From Cryomorphaceae bacterium (lineage in GTDB: Bacteria > Bacteroidota > Bacteroidia > Flavobacteriales > Schleiferiaceae), in NCBI GenBank assembly GCA_021298655.1, contig JAJTFK010000011.1, positions 1 through 37,689 on the forward strand: a stretch of DNA of 37,689 bases, read 5' to 3'. A model generated the notes under the pieces. That model ran no database searches. It was not told where the DNA came from and saw only the letters and a program-made list of their open reading frames with translations. Made by a program: the position numbers and the translations under genes. Shown here piece by piece: positions 1-8,907 of this stretch; the first letter of the stretch is position 1; every line of letters starts with the position of its first letter.

Positions 1-792
1 GGCCCAAAGTTCGGTGGAGTCCTTTTCCCAATCCAAGAGGTTGGCTGAACCCGTCCAGGTGGTGCGGTCCTCGTCGGGCCACCGCGACCATTCCACCGAT
101 TGAAACCGCCGCGTTGCGCCCCAACCGCGCACCCCTCCGGCCAACTTGATGCTCCTTCGGCCGCTGAGCACCAGGGACCCGCGGCCAAAGACCACCGAAT
201 CCCCTTCGGTAGCCAAGCTTCCACCCTGGGGTAGGTCGGCGCTGCGCTGGGCGCTGCGGTACTCCACCGTTTCGCTGTACAGCCGTTCGTTGGCCCCCTT
301 CCAGCGCACGTCGCCCAGGAATCGGTAGGAGCCGCCGCTAAAATCACCGCGGCGGCACGTAAGGTTTCCGTCGGGTGTTGCAACGGTGGCGCGCTGCGAG
401 AACATGCCGCGCTGGGTTTTGGTGTCGTAGCGCAAACTGGACGTTTGAAGGGTCTGATCGCCATCGCGAACGCTAACGCCTCCTGCGAAGTAGCTTTCGC
501 CGTTGAGGTATTCGAGCGTTCGGGCGCGGACCCTCGTGCCGCTTCGGCCCGTAAACCGCACGTTGCCGTAGGCGAAAAAGCGATTTTCTGCGCGGAACCA
601 GTCCGCACTGTCGCAAGCAAAAACGCCGTCGCTGCTGGAAAGTTTGACGTTGCCCCGGAGCTTCGTAACGCTGCGGCCGTAGCTCGTTACGACCGTAAAG
701 GTGTCGGCCCGCTTGAGCTGCAGCGACTGCGCCGCCGCTCCCCACGCGGAGAGGATGATTGCCGCAACAAGGTACCGGCTCAGCGGCGCCAT
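1..792 (-). CDS. OstA/LptA-like lipopolysaccharide-transport protein, N-terminal part (cut by window edge)
   Basis: The frame is open from an ATG at 792 to the left edge, giving 264 residues without a stop, so the C-terminus lies outside the window. The protein begins with a clear signal peptide ([11 protein letters not shown]..., small residues up to AAAQS near residue 22). The mature part has repeated short beta-type units, such as KLRGNVKLSSSDGVFACDSA, FFAYGNVRF and YFAGGVSVRDG. This pattern is typical of OstA/LptA beta-jellyroll proteins that bind LPS or related lipids in the periplasm. The start overlaps the last 13 bases of purA, so it is the third gene of a fur-purA-ostA operon. The family assignment rests on the repeat pattern and the signal peptide. 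A specific role in LPS export is inferred. Confidence 0.72.
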   Translation of the reverse strand, partial: MAPLSRYLVAAIILSAWGAAAQSLQLKRADTFTVVTSYGRSVTKLRGNVKLSSSDGVFACDSADWFRAENRFFAYGNVRFTGRSGTRVRARTLEYLNGESYFAGGVSVRDGDQTLQTSSLRYDTKTQRGMFSQRATVATPDGNLTCRRGDFSGGSYRFLGDVRWKGANERLYSETVEYRSAQRSADLPQGGSLATEGDSVVFGRGSLVLSGRRSIKLAGGVRGWGATRRFQSVEWSRWPDEDRTTWTGSANLLDWEKDSTELWA

Positions 793-2051
793 AGGGTTTG
801 CTCGCGGTCGGGGCCAACCGACACCAGCACTACGGGAACCCCGGTGAACGCTTCAATGAAGCGCACGTAGGACTCCAGCGTGGCCGGCAAGTCTTTGGGG
901 TCTCGCACGGCAGTAAGGTCTTCGCGCCAACCGGCAAGCGTTTGGTACACCGGCTCCAGCAGGCTCGCGTCGAGTCGGTAGGGCAGATGGGAAATTTCCG
1001 CTCCACGGTAGCGGTAGGCGGTACACACTTCAAGGTGCTCCAAGCCGCTCAGTACGTCGGCCTTCATCATCATCAGCTGGGTAACCCCGTTGACTTCCAC
1101 GGCGTACTTCAGGGCGACCAAATCGAGCCAACCGGTCCGGCGCGGACGCCCGGTTGTGGAACCGAACTCATGCCCTTTTTGGCGGATGGCTTCACCCAAG
1201 TCGTTGTCGAGCTCCGTGGGGAAGGGGCCGCTGCCCACCCGGGTGCAGTACGCCTTAAAAATGCCGATTACTTCGCCGATGCGGTTCGGCGCCAGGCCCA
1301 ATCCCGTACATGCGCCGGCCGCCGTAGTCGTCGACGACGTAACAAAGGGATAGGTTCCAAAATCTACGTCGAGCATGGTGCCCTGGGCGCCTTCGGCCAA
1401 AATGCGCTTGCCCGCGCGGTAGGCTTCCTGAATAAGCACGTCCGTGTCGGCCAGCGGGAGCTGAAGCATGCGGTCCATGGCCGACTTCCACTCGGATTCC
1501 GCCGCCGCGAGGTCAAAGGCAGGTTCCGCTCCGTCCAGCATTTGGAGGTGCTTGGCTTTCAGTGCCTCATAGCGCTCCTCAAAATCGGGAAGCTCGACGT
1601 CGCCAATGCGCAGGCCGTTTCGCCCCGTCTTGTCCATGTAGGTCGGTCCGATTCCTTTGAGGGTTGAGCCAATTTTATTTTTGCCCTTGGCTGCTTCCGA
1701 TGCGGCGTCGAGCAGGCGGTGGGTCGGCAAAATCAGGTGGGCCTTTCGCGAAATTCGGAGGCTTTTGGCGCAGTCAACCCCCAGCGGCGCCAGTTTGTCA
1801 ATCTCGCGCATGAAAATGACCGGATCGATCACCACGCCGTTGCCCACAATATTGATGGCCTTGGCGTGAAAAATACCGCTTGGAATGGTGTGCAGCACGT
1901 GCTTGATTCCCTCGAACTCCAGGGTGTGACCCGCGTTGGGTCCGCCCTGAAACCGAGCGACCACATCGTAGTCCCGAGTTAATACGTCAACAATTTTACC
2001 CTTTCCTTCGTCGCCCCATTGCAGGCCGAGGAGTATGTCAGCACCCTTCAT
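780..2051 (-). CDS. purA: Adenylosuccinate synthetase
   Basis: This cytoplasmic enzyme joins IMP and aspartate using GTP to form adenylosuccinate, the first committed step from IMP to AMP. The 423-residue length fits the family. The N-terminus carries the phosphate-binding loop [11 protein letters not shown] with the catalytic base at Asp14. The [11 protein letters not shown] segment supplies the catalytic His42. Further conserved blocks include [33 protein letters not shown] and [10 protein letters not shown]. The ATG at 2051 overlaps the end of fur by 14 bases, and the stop overlaps the start of the OstA-like gene by 13 bases. Translational coupling along this three-gene unit is therefore likely. 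I see no promoter of its own. Confidence 0.97.
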   Translation of the reverse strand: MKGADILLGLQWGDEGKGKIVDVLTRDYDVVARFQGGPNAGHTLEFEGIKHVLHTIPSGIFHAKAINIVGNGVVIDPVIFMREIDKLAPLGVDCAKSLRISRKAHLILPTHRLLDAASEAAKGKNKIGSTLKGIGPTYMDKTGRNGLRIGDVELPDFEERYEALKAKHLQMLDGAEPAFDLAAAESEWKSAMDRMLQLPLADTDVLIQEAYRAGKRILAEGAQGTMLDVDFGTYPFVTSSTTTAAGACTGLGLAPNRIGEVIGIFKAYCTRVGSGPFPTELDNDLGEAIRQKGHEFGSTTGRPRRTGWLDLVALKYAVEVNGVTQLMMMKADVLSGLEHLEVCTAYRYRGAEISHLPYRLDASLLEPVYQTLAGWREDLTAVRDPKDLPATLESYVRFIEAFTGVPVVLVSVGPDREQTLWRR

Positions 2052-2487
2052 TCGTTGATTTTGATTTTGCGTAGATATAAAGTTGATGGCCTGTCACTTC
2101 AACACCAAAAAGTTCGGCAATACTTGCTTTAATGTGCTGGATTCGGGGGTCGCAGAATTCCTTGACTTCACCGCTGTCGACCAACAGCACGTGGTCGTGC
2201 TGTCGGTTAAAATAGGATTTCTCGTAGTGCGCTTGGTTGGTGGCAAACTGGTGGCGGCGCACCAAGCCGCCCTCGATGAGCAACTCCATGGTGTTGTACA
2301 GCGTAGCTCGGCTCACCCGGTAGTTTTTTGCCTTCATGCTGGCGTAGAGGGTCTCTACGTCAAAGTGACCGTCTTGCGCATAGACTTCGCTTAAAATGGC
2401 GTACCGCTCCGGTGTTTTTCGCTGACCTCGGTCTTGGAGGTAGCGGGTGAATACGTCGCGTACGTGGTCTAGTTGCGTTTCAGACAT
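2038..2487 (-). CDS. Fur-family transcriptional regulator
   Basis: This is a 149-residue metal- or peroxide-responsive DNA-binding repressor of the Fur/PerR/Zur type. The winged-helix half contains the recognition pattern [20 protein letters not shown] (about residues 57-76). The dimerisation half has the metal-site segment [16 protein letters not shown] (residues 96-111). The histidines at 97 and 99 are present. The two cysteines that usually follow as HDHLxCxxCG are replaced by Leu102 and Ser105, so the structural Cys4 zinc site seen in many Fur proteins is absent. Which metal or signal it senses cannot be told from the sequence. It is the first gene of an overlapping operon with purA. Confidence 0.88.
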   Translation of the reverse strand: MSETQLDHVRDVFTRYLQDRGQRKTPERYAILSEVYAQDGHFDVETLYASMKAKNYRVSRATLYNTMELLIEGGLVRRHQFATNQAHYEKSYFNRQHDHVLLVDSGEVKEFCDPRIQHIKASIAELFGVEVTGHQLYIYAKSKSTNEGC

Positions 2488-2506
2488 GGGTCATTGGACC
2501 AAAGGC

Positions 2507-2514
2507 CAAAGGTA
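2507..2514 (-). promoter_or_regulatory. Predicted -7 box (TACCTTTG) for fur-purA-ostA
   Basis: On the minus strand TACCTTTG matches the Bacteroidota -7 consensus TAnnTTTG exactly. It lies 19 bases before the fur ATG. I see no good TTTG at the usual upstream distance, so the call rests on the -7 box and its position. Confidence 0.5.
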
Positions 2515-2540
2515 GGATTTCGGCGCGTACCTTGCGGCCT

Positions 2541-4421
2541 ATGCGCGGGCTGATTTTTCTGCTTTTCTGCGTGCTTTTCGCGGCGGACTCCTTGGCTCAG
2601 TCCAAGGGCGAGGTCAACCGCTTTCAAAAGGCCATGAGCCTGCTTCGCGCCCAGCCGCCCCGTGCCGATAAAGCCCGCGAACTCCTCGAAAAACTTACGG
2701 AATCGAATCCCGAATACGCCGCAGCATGGGTGGGTTTGGGCGAAGCCTACGCCGCCTTTGAGCCGCTGGATCCCGATCGGGCTCGGGCCGCCTTTTCGCG
2801 CGGCGCTTCGGCGGGCGCGGCACGACAGGCCATGTTTCGGTGGATGCGGCTGGCCATGCTCAACGGATGGTATCCCGATGCGGATTCCGCCGCTTCGGCC
2901 TACTTGGACTTGCCCAAAACGCCCCAGAACCAGCGCCAGGAAGCGGAACAGCTTCGCGCTTCGGCCCGCTTTGCCCAAGCGGCGCTGCGTCGCCCGGAAC
3001 GCTATGATTTTAGCCGCCTGAGCGATTCCGTGAACCGCAGCGAAATGAATTACTTCCCGAGCATTTCGGGCGACAATTCGGTGCTCTACTTTACGGCGCG
3101 GCAACGCAGCCGTTCCGGCGATGAAGCGATCATGTCCAGCGTTCGGAACTCGGGCGCGTGGTACGCCGCCCAACCGCTGCAGGGTTCGCTAAATACCCAG
3201 GGAAACGAAGGCGCCGTCAGCATTCGTGGCGACCAGCGCGTCATGGCCTTTGCGGCCTGTGATCGGGGCGACGGATACGGCTCCTGCGACATTTACTTCA
3301 GCATTCGCCGGCCCGATGGGTTTTGGTCCGAAGCGCAAAATGCCGGGCCTGCCATTAACACAGGGCAATGGGAATCGCAGCCCTGCTTGAGCGCCGACGG
3401 CCGCGAACTTTTTTTTGTGCGGGAATCCCGTCAGGGAGAGGGCAACGCCGATATATGGCGTGCGGTGCTTCGAAACGGCCAATGGACCGATGTTCGCCCC
3501 CTTCCGTCGCCCATCCGCACCGCGGGCATGGAATCAACGCCCTTCCTGCACGCCGACGGCAAAACCCTCTACTTTGCCAGCGACGGCCGTTTGGGCATGG
3601 GCGGGAGCGACCTGTATGTCAGCCGTAGGCGCTCCGACTCAACCTGGTCCGAACCCCAGCATTTGGCTTATCCGCTGAATGACCACCTCGACAATTTTGG
3701 ACTGGTGGTTCGTCCCGACGGAGCGGAGGCCTTCTTGGCTCGGGGAGGACTGGCGGACGACCACCTCGAGCGCGTCGATTTGTACCGGTTGTCGCTTCCC
3801 GCCGCCTACCGTCCGACGCCCATACTGTGGTGGACCGTTTGGGTTGCGGATCAGGCTACGCGCCAGCCCGTGACCACTGCCCTGTGGACCATTTCGAGCC
3901 CCGACGGACTGGTTCCAGCCGCACACAAGGGGCCGAGCTACCAGGTGGCGCTGCCCGAAGGCAGTCCGCGCGGATTTCAAATACAGGCTCCGGGGTACCA
4001 GCTGCTGAGCGAACGGCGGGTTTTGGATCAGCGCAGCGCCGATGCGCGCGTCGATACGCTGTGGCTGCAGCCCATCAAGTCGGGGCAGCGCACCCGCTTG
4101 GAGAACCTGTACTTCGCTACGGATTCCGACGTGCTGCTTCCGGAATCGCAGCCTGAATTGGCGAGTTTGGCCGCATGGCTAGCTGCAAATCCGAACGTCC
4201 GGGTGCGCATCGAAGGCCACACCGACAACCAGGGCAGTGCCGCCTACAACCTCGACCTGTCGACGCGTCGGGCCCGCGGGGTGTATCTTGAACTAATTAA
4301 TAAAGGAATAGATCCTAATCGACTTGAATTCAATGGTTTTGGTTTAAAAAACCCCATTGATTCAAACGAAACCGACCGCGGCCGAGCCCGCAACCGGCGC
4401 ACCGAAGTCCTTATTCTTTAG
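2541..4421 (+). CDS. TPR / PD40 propeller / OmpA-C outer-membrane-associated protein, PorE-like
   Basis: The protein has 626 residues. An in-frame TTG lies 9 bases upstream at 2532, but the ATG at 2541 starts directly at the signal peptide (MRGLIFLLFC... SLAQS) and is preferred. Domains in order are: a TPR-like helical part (about residues 25-130); PD40-type propeller repeats (about 150-410) with motifs such as YFTARQRS, LFFVRESR and LYFASDGRLGMGGSDLY; a carboxypeptidase-regulatory-like beta domain (about 425-505, including FQIQAPGYQL); and an OmpA C-terminal peptidoglycan-binding domain (about 515-626, with FATDSDVLLPES, IEGHTDNQG and LDLSTRRA). This order is that of PorE, a type IX secretion accessory protein, but other Bacteroidota OmpA proteins share it. 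There is no lipobox, unlike a lipoprotein. The C-terminus overlaps convergent rarA by 11 bases. Confidence 0.8.
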   Translation: MRGLIFLLFCVLFAADSLAQSKGEVNRFQKAMSLLRAQPPRADKARELLEKLTESNPEYAAAWVGLGEAYAAFEPLDPDRARAAFSRGASAGAARQAMFRWMRLAMLNGWYPDADSAASAYLDLPKTPQNQRQEAEQLRASARFAQAALRRPERYDFSRLSDSVNRSEMNYFPSISGDNSVLYFTARQRSRSGDEAIMSSVRNSGAWYAAQPLQGSLNTQGNEGAVSIRGDQRVMAFAACDRGDGYGSCDIYFSIRRPDGFWSEAQNAGPAINTGQWESQPCLSADGRELFFVRESRQGEGNADIWRAVLRNGQWTDVRPLPSPIRTAGMESTPFLHADGKTLYFASDGRLGMGGSDLYVSRRRSDSTWSEPQHLAYPLNDHLDNFGLVVRPDGAEAFLARGGLADDHLERVDLYRLSLPAAYRPTPILWWTVWVADQATRQPVTTALWTISSPDGLVPAAHKGPSYQVALPEGSPRGFQIQAPGYQLLSERRVLDQRSADARVDTLWLQPIKSGQRTRLENLYFATDSDVLLPESQPELASLAAWLAANPNVRVRIEGHTDNQGSAAYNLDLSTRRARGVYLELINKGIDPNRLEFNGFGLKNPIDSNETDRGRARNRRTEVLIL

Positions 4422-5682
4422 GACTGCCCCAGCGTGCCGCCAAAAATTCGGCCAGTTTGGCCTCGGTAGCGCTTGTTCCGGGCTTGAACCATTCGGCACC
4501 GCGCAGCGCTTCGGGGAGGTATTCTTGAGCGATAAAATTCCCCGGCGCGTCGTGGGGATACCGATACGCTGCACCAAAACCCAGTTCCTTCATCACGCGG
4601 GTGGGCGCGTTTCGCAAGTGAAACGGTACCGGCAGGTCGCCGCTCCGCTCTACTTCGGCAAGCGCCGCGTCAATGGCGAGGTAGGCGGAATTCGATTTGG
4701 GACTGCAGGCCAAGTAGATGGCGCATTCCGACAACGGAATTCGCGCCTCGGGAAAGCCCAGCCGCTCCACGGCTTGGGCGCAGGCGGTTGCGACCGTTAA
4801 GGCATTGGGGTGCGCCAAGCCGATGTCTTCGGCCGCTGAAATCACCAGGCGGCGCGCAATGAATTCGGGCTTTTCGCCTCCGGCAATCATGCGTGCAAGC
4901 CAGTACACGGCAGCCTGTGGGTCGCTGCCCCGAATGGATTTGATCAGGGCACTAGCCATATCGTAGTGCATGTCGCCAGCCCGATCGTAGCGCACGGCGG
5001 CCCGAGGGGCGTTCTCGGCAATCCACGCGGACTGGAGTTCCGTTACTCCGTCGTGCTTGGCGGCCAAAGACAGCGACTCCAGCAAGTTCAAAAACCTTCG
5101 GGCATCGCCGGCTCCAAGGGGCGTAAGGGCGTCCCAATCGACGTAGTTGATGCCGCAGCCCCGGAGTTCCGAATCCAGTTCCATGGCCCGTTCACCCAAA
5201 ATGCGCAAATCCGATTCTTCGAGCGATTTGAGTACGAAAAGCTGGCACCGCGACAGAAGGGCCGCGTTGACCTCAAAACTTGGATTTTCGGTGGTGGCCC
5301 CAACCAGGGTGAGGCTTCCCCGCTCAACCGCCCCGAGCAGCGCGTCCTGCTGGCCCTTATTGAATCGGTGGATTTCGTCGATGAACAGCAGCCGGCCCTT
5401 GGGCGCAAACATCCGGTCGTTTTCGGCGCGTGCAATTTCGTCGCGAACGTCTTTGACGCCCGCCGAAACGGCGCTTAGGGTCGAAAAGGGCAGGTCCACA
5501 TGCTGAGCCAGGAGTTGGGCTAAGCTCGTCTTGCCAACACCCGGAGGTCCCCAAAACAGCAGGGAGGGTAATCGTCCGGCCTCAAGGGCTGGGCGCAGCG
5601 CACCCTTTGGGCCCACAATGTGCGCTTGGCCGACGTAATCCGTCAGCGATTTGGGGCGCATGCGTTCAGCGAGGCTAGCCAT
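4411..5682 (-). CDS. rarA: Replication-associated recombination protein A (RarA/MgsA), AAA+ ATPase
   Basis: This AAA+ ATPase acts at stalled replication forks and is related to clamp-loader subunits and RuvB. The start is placed at the ATG at 5682, giving MASLAERMRPKSLTDYVGQ, the usual beginning of the family. A longer in-frame reading to 5757 would add an unconserved leader inside the upstream gene. Walker A is GPPGVGKT (residues 45-52), Walker B is LLFIDEIHRF (98-107), and sensor 1 is VGATTENPSFEVN. The C-terminal RarA domain includes SAAEDIGLAHPNAL and LRNAPTRVMKELGFG. The length of 423 residues is normal. The start overlaps the preceding gene's stop in the 8-base sequence ATGGCTAG, so the two are probably translationally coupled. 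Confidence 0.95.
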   Translation of the reverse strand: MASLAERMRPKSLTDYVGQAHIVGPKGALRPALEAGRLPSLLFWGPPGVGKTSLAQLLAQHVDLPFSTLSAVSAGVKDVRDEIARAENDRMFAPKGRLLFIDEIHRFNKGQQDALLGAVERGSLTLVGATTENPSFEVNAALLSRCQLFVLKSLEESDLRILGERAMELDSELRGCGINYVDWDALTPLGAGDARRFLNLLESLSLAAKHDGVTELQSAWIAENAPRAAVRYDRAGDMHYDMASALIKSIRGSDPQAAVYWLARMIAGGEKPEFIARRLVISAAEDIGLAHPNALTVATACAQAVERLGFPEARIPLSECAIYLACSPKSNSAYLAIDAALAEVERSGDLPVPFHLRNAPTRVMKELGFGAAYRYPHDAPGNFIAQEYLPEALRGAEWFKPGTSATEAKLAEFLAARWGSPKE

Positions 5683-6445
5683 GCTTCCAAAGTTCGGGGG
5701 CTTCGAGGCCCAATCCAAACAAGGCGAAATCAAGCCGCGCTGGATCCTCGGGGTCAATGCTCCGAAGCGCGGCGTCCAGTTCCTCCACCGCGGCGGCGTC
5801 GTTTGCGCCGCGCTTTAGCAGTCCAAGACTTCGTGCTACGCGCCCCGTGTGCACGTCCAGCGGGCAACTCAGCGCGGACTTGGGCAAGTGGCTCCAGATT
5901 CCAAGATCTACGCCGCGCCCCGCCGGCCGCACCATCCAACGCAAAAAAAGATGCATACGCTTTGCGGCAGAGCCCGCGGCCGGACTGGCAATGTGTTTGG
6001 CCGAACGCGAGGCGAGCGCATTGCCCAAAAGTTCGGTCCGCGCCCGATCAATGGCTCCGAAAAAATTGGGTTCCCCCGGATGAAGCGAAAAAAGGGGAGC
6101 CAGCGATCCGTGGCGCCGAACGGCGCGCTGAAGTCCGCGCAGGAGAACCCCTGAATCTTCGGCGAGCAGGGTGCGGTGCCGCCAGGGTAGGGCGTCAAGG
6201 TCGTCTTCGTCGGCCTCGGCAAGCCAAACGGCGGGCCGATCGCCCATGCCCGCCAGCGCGCGCTCCGCCGACGAAATGATGCTGGCTCGCGAGCCCCAGG
6301 CGACGGTTGCGGCCATAAAGCCCGCGATTTCAGCACTTGGTGGGTCCTCGGCAAACCTCCGGGGCAGCAAAAGCGGGTCTTGTGCCACAAATTCAGGCCG
6401 TTCTACGCGGTCGGCCCATTCCAACAGCAGTTCGGCTACGCCCAT
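5675..6445 (-). CDS. TIGR02757 / DUF2400 family protein
   Basis: This 256-residue protein matches the widespread but uncharacterised TIGR02757/DUF2400 family. Recognisable features are the early VAWGSRASII segment (about residues 48-57), the LHPGEPNFFGAIDRAR region, and LRWMVRPAGRGVDLGIW (about 168-184). The segment CPLDVHTGRVARSLGLL (about 194-210) resembles the DTHVxRVxxRLG signature that carries the catalytic Asp in helix-hairpin-helix DNA glycosylases; here it would be Asp197. No lysine of a bifunctional lyase or iron-sulfur cluster cysteines are evident. It lies between an ABC ATPase (10-base overlap upstream) and rarA (8-base overlap downstream). A DNA-repair role fits the rarA neighbour, but that is inference. 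Confidence 0.85.
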   Translation of the reverse strand: MGVAELLLEWADRVERPEFVAQDPLLLPRRFAEDPPSAEIAGFMAATVAWGSRASIISSAERALAGMGDRPAVWLAEADEDDLDALPWRHRTLLAEDSGVLLRGLQRAVRRHGSLAPLFSLHPGEPNFFGAIDRARTELLGNALASRSAKHIASPAAGSAAKRMHLFLRWMVRPAGRGVDLGIWSHLPKSALSCPLDVHTGRVARSLGLLKRGANDAAAVEELDAALRSIDPEDPARLDFALFGLGLEAPELWKHG

Positions 6446-7092
6446 TTACCGTCCTGCAGATGGAGGCGTCGGTCGGCTTTGGATGCCAGCCAGTCCGAGT
6501 GCGTAACCACCACGACGGCTACATTCCATGCGCTACGGGCATCCGCTAAAAGCGCATACAGCTCCTCGGAACGGGCGCGGTCGAGGTTCCCCGAAGGCTC
6601 ATCGGCAAACAAAACACGTGGTTTGTTGATCAGCGCACGGGCTATCGCCACCCGCTGCTGCTCGCCGCCGCTGAGCTCATCTGGGCGGTGGTCCAAACGG
6701 TTCGCCACGTCCAAGCGGTCGGCCAATTCCCGAGCCCAAGCCTCTGTTGAAGGTCCCGAACGGCCCGCAATCGAAGCGGGCAGAAGAATGTTCTCTAAGG
6801 CGGTCAGCTCCGGCATTAAATGATGAAACTGAAAAATCAGACCAAGTTCCTGATTTCGAAATCGGTCCAACTCACGGCCCGAAGTGGGGTAGGGCGTGTT
6901 TTTGAAGTAAAGCGCCCCGGAGTCCGGCTGATCTAGGCCTGCCAACAGGTGCAAAAGCGTCGACTTACCCGAGCCACTTGCGCCGGTTATGGCCACAAAT
7001 TCTGAGGGAGCTAGTTCAAAATCAATACCTTGGAGCACGCGAAGCGCACCGTAGCTCTTGCTTAGATTTTCGGCGTGAATTAAGTGCTCCAT
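6436..7092 (-). CDS. ABC transporter ATP-binding protein, LolD/MacB type
   Basis: This 218-residue nucleotide-binding subunit belongs to the LolD/FtsE/MacB group, which pairs with FtsX-like permeases for lipoprotein release or efflux. Walker A is GASGSGKST (residues 37-45). The Q-loop region is LIFQFHHLMPELTALEN. The signature is LSGGEQQR (140-147), Walker B is VLFADEPSGNLD, and the switch histidine is His198 in VVTHSD. The LxPExTxxEN pattern around the Q-loop is typical of LolD. No permease is adjacent, so the partner must be elsewhere. The ATG at 7092 lies 4 bases after a perfect TATTTTTG promoter box. The 3' end overlaps the next gene by 10 bases (ATGGGCGTAG). Confidence 0.88.
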   Translation of the reverse strand: MEHLIHAENLSKSYGALRVLQGIDFELAPSEFVAITGASGSGKSTLLHLLAGLDQPDSGALYFKNTPYPTSGRELDRFRNQELGLIFQFHHLMPELTALENILLPASIAGRSGPSTEAWARELADRLDVANRLDHRPDELSGGEQQRVAIARALINKPRVLFADEPSGNLDRARSEELYALLADARSAWNVAVVVVTHSDWLASKADRRLHLQDGKWA

Positions 7093-7096
7093 GCCT

Positions 7097-7104
7097 CAAA
7101 AATA
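7097..7104 (-). promoter_or_regulatory. Predicted -7 box (TATTTTTG) for the lolD-like operon
   Basis: This is an exact TAnnTTTG on the minus strand. Only four bases (AGGC) separate it from the ATG at 7092. Transcription would begin at or next to the start codon, so a leaderless message is predicted. Confidence 0.6.
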
Positions 7105-7128
7105 GGCTGAAATGCCCGCCGTGCAGCG

Positions 7129-7136
7129 TACTTTTG
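7129..7136 (+). promoter_or_regulatory. Predicted -7 box (TACTTTTG) for sucC
   Basis: This is an exact TAnnTTTG match, 34 bases before the sucC ATG. The 11-base core CGTACTTTTGC (7127-7137) is identical to the one in front of sucD, at nearly the same distance from the start codon. Confidence 0.65.
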
Positions 7137-7170
7137 CGTCCGTTCTTCTCAACCAAAGAAAGCCCTTCAA

Positions 7171-8361
7171 ATGAACCTTCACGAATACCAAGGCAAAGAA
7201 ATTTTAGCCGGATACGGAGTGCGCATTCAGCGCGGAATTGTCGCATCAACCCCCGACGAGGCCGTGGCCGCCGCACAAAAACTCACCCAAGAGACCGGAA
7301 CCGGCTGGCACGTCGTGAAGGCACAGGTGCATGCGGGCGGACGCGGTAAAGGTGGCGGTGTGAAGCTGGCTAAAAACCTAGATGAAGTTCGCGAGCGCGC
7401 GTCGCAAATCATTGGAATGATGCTCGTTACCCCCCAAACTTCGGCCGAGGGAAAGAAGGTTCACCAAGTATTGATCGCCGAAGACGTGTACTACCCGGGC
7501 GAATCGCCCACCGCCGAGTTTTACATGTCGGTTCTGCTCGACCGCGCCGCGGGCTGCCCAATGATTATGTACAGCCCCGACGGAGGTATGGACATCGAAG
7601 AGGTTGCCGAAAACCACCCGGAACGCATTTTTACCGAGCACATTGATCCGGCCATTGGGTTTCAAGACTTCCAGGCTCGCCGCATCGCCTTCAATCTGGG
7701 TCTGAGCGGCACCGCCATGAAGGAGATGATCGGCTTTGTCAAGAGCTTAGTCAAGGCCTACCAGGGTGCGGACGCCTCACTTTTTGAGATCAATCCCGTT
7801 CTTAAAACCAGCGACGACAAAATCATGGCGGTTGACGCCAAGGTGGTTTTGGACGACAACGCCTTGTTTCGCCATCCCGATTTGGCTGCGTTGCGCGATA
7901 AGCGCGAAGAGGACCCGACCGAAGTTCGCGCCGGTGAAGTGGGCCTCAACTTTGTGAAACTCGACGGCAACGTGGGCTGCATGGTGAACGGGGCGGGCTT
8001 GGCCATGGCCACGATGGACATCATTAAAATGGCGGGGGGTAACCCAGCTAACTTTCTCGATGTAGGCGGTACTGCCGATGCCCAGCGCGTCGAGACGGCC
8101 TTCCGAATCATCCTCGAGGATCCCAATGTCAAGGCCATCCTTGTGAACATTTTTGGGGGTATTGTGCGCTGCGACCGCGTAGCTCAAGGTATCGTCGATG
8201 CCTACCGATCCATCGGCGAAATTCCCGTGCCCATTATTGTGCGCCTTCAAGGAACCAATGCCGCCGAGGCCAAAAAACTAATCGAGGACAGCGGCCTCAA
8301 GGTCTACTCTGCGATTATGCTCCAGGAAGCGGCCGATTTGGTAGCGGAGCACGTCGGTTAA
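7171..8361 (+). CDS. sucC: Succinyl-CoA synthetase, beta subunit (ADP- or GDP-forming)
   Basis: This is the nucleotide-binding subunit of the TCA-cycle enzyme that converts succinyl-CoA to succinate with substrate-level phosphorylation. It acts as a complex with SucD in the cytoplasm. The 396 residues begin [12 protein letters not shown], the family's typical start. The ATP-grasp glycine-rich segment [13 protein letters not shown] lies at residues 57-69. The C-terminal ligase domain includes [20 protein letters not shown] and [13 protein letters not shown]. Its partner sucD lies far away, at 34875-35756 on the other strand. A pnuC-like gene follows after 9 bases, probably in the same transcript. 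Confidence 0.97.
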   Translation: MNLHEYQGKEILAGYGVRIQRGIVASTPDEAVAAAQKLTQETGTGWHVVKAQVHAGGRGKGGGVKLAKNLDEVRERASQIIGMMLVTPQTSAEGKKVHQVLIAEDVYYPGESPTAEFYMSVLLDRAAGCPMIMYSPDGGMDIEEVAENHPERIFTEHIDPAIGFQDFQARRIAFNLGLSGTAMKEMIGFVKSLVKAYQGADASLFEINPVLKTSDDKIMAVDAKVVLDDNALFRHPDLAALRDKREEDPTEVRAGEVGLNFVKLDGNVGCMVNGAGLAMATMDIIKMAGGNPANFLDVGGTADAQRVETAFRIILEDPNVKAILVNIFGGIVRCDRVAQGIVDAYRSIGEIPVPIIVRLQGTNAAEAKKLIEDSGLKVYSAIMLQEAADLVAEHVG

Positions 8362-8370
8362 CAACGCGAT

Positions 8371-8907
8371 ATGCTGGCGATTGAACTCGCGTCAGCGCTG
8401 CTCAATGGAGTCTACGCCATCGGGCTTGCAGTTCGCAAGCGCTGGGCTTGGTCGCTTGGTTTTTTGGGGTCCCTCCTGGGGTCCGCCGTCATGCTTGACG
8501 CGAAACTTTATGCAGAATCTGTCCTGCAGGTAGTTTATTCAATATTGGCCGTGTTGGGCTGGATTTCCTGGGGAAATGGATTCGCGTCGGGCCCTCCAAC
8601 GCGCAAACTTGATGTGGGCATCGCCCTGACTCTGACGTTGACCGTCGGGGGCGGCATGTGGGCGTTTAGCGACAACCCGCGTCCAATTTGGGATTCCGTG
8701 CTTTTTTCCGGCGGACTTTTGGCCACCTGGTGGCAGGTTCGGGGCGATCGATGGAACTGGCCGTTGTGGATAGGGCTGAACCTTGCCGGACTTTGGCTTT
8801 ATGCCGACCGCGGACTCTGGGCGTATAGTGCCTACAGCGGATTCATGGCCGCCGTCGCATGCTGGGGTTGGTTCAGGTGGAATTCCGCGCCACATCCAAT
8901 TCGTTGA
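8371..8907 (+). CDS. PnuC-family vitamin transporter
   Basis: This is a 178-residue inner-membrane protein with about six or seven hydrophobic segments. The segment KLYAESVLQVVYSILAVLGW followed by ISWG, and the later WPLWIGLNLAGLWLY, match PnuC transporters, which let nicotinamide riboside or related vitamins diffuse in for trapping by phosphorylation. It is shorter than E. coli PnuC, which is common in the phylum. The substrate cannot be fixed: relatives carry thiamine or riboflavin, and I saw no riboswitch upstream. It follows sucC by 9 bases. Its last 35 bases overlap the convergent esterase gene. Confidence 0.85.
   Translation: MLAIELASALLNGVYAIGLAVRKRWAWSLGFLGSLLGSAVMLDAKLYAESVLQVVYSILAVLGWISWGNGFASGPPTRKLDVGIALTLTLTVGGGMWAFSDNPRPIWDSVLFSGGLLATWWQVRGDRWNWPLWIGLNLAGLWLYADRGLWAYSAYSGFMAAVACWGWFRWNSAPHPIR

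Noticed and set aside
798-1667. A 289-codon plus-strand frame inside purA, and a similar 298-codon frame at 32007-32903 opposite the dehydrogenase gene.
   Set aside because: Both are shadows of well-identified enzymes on the other strand.
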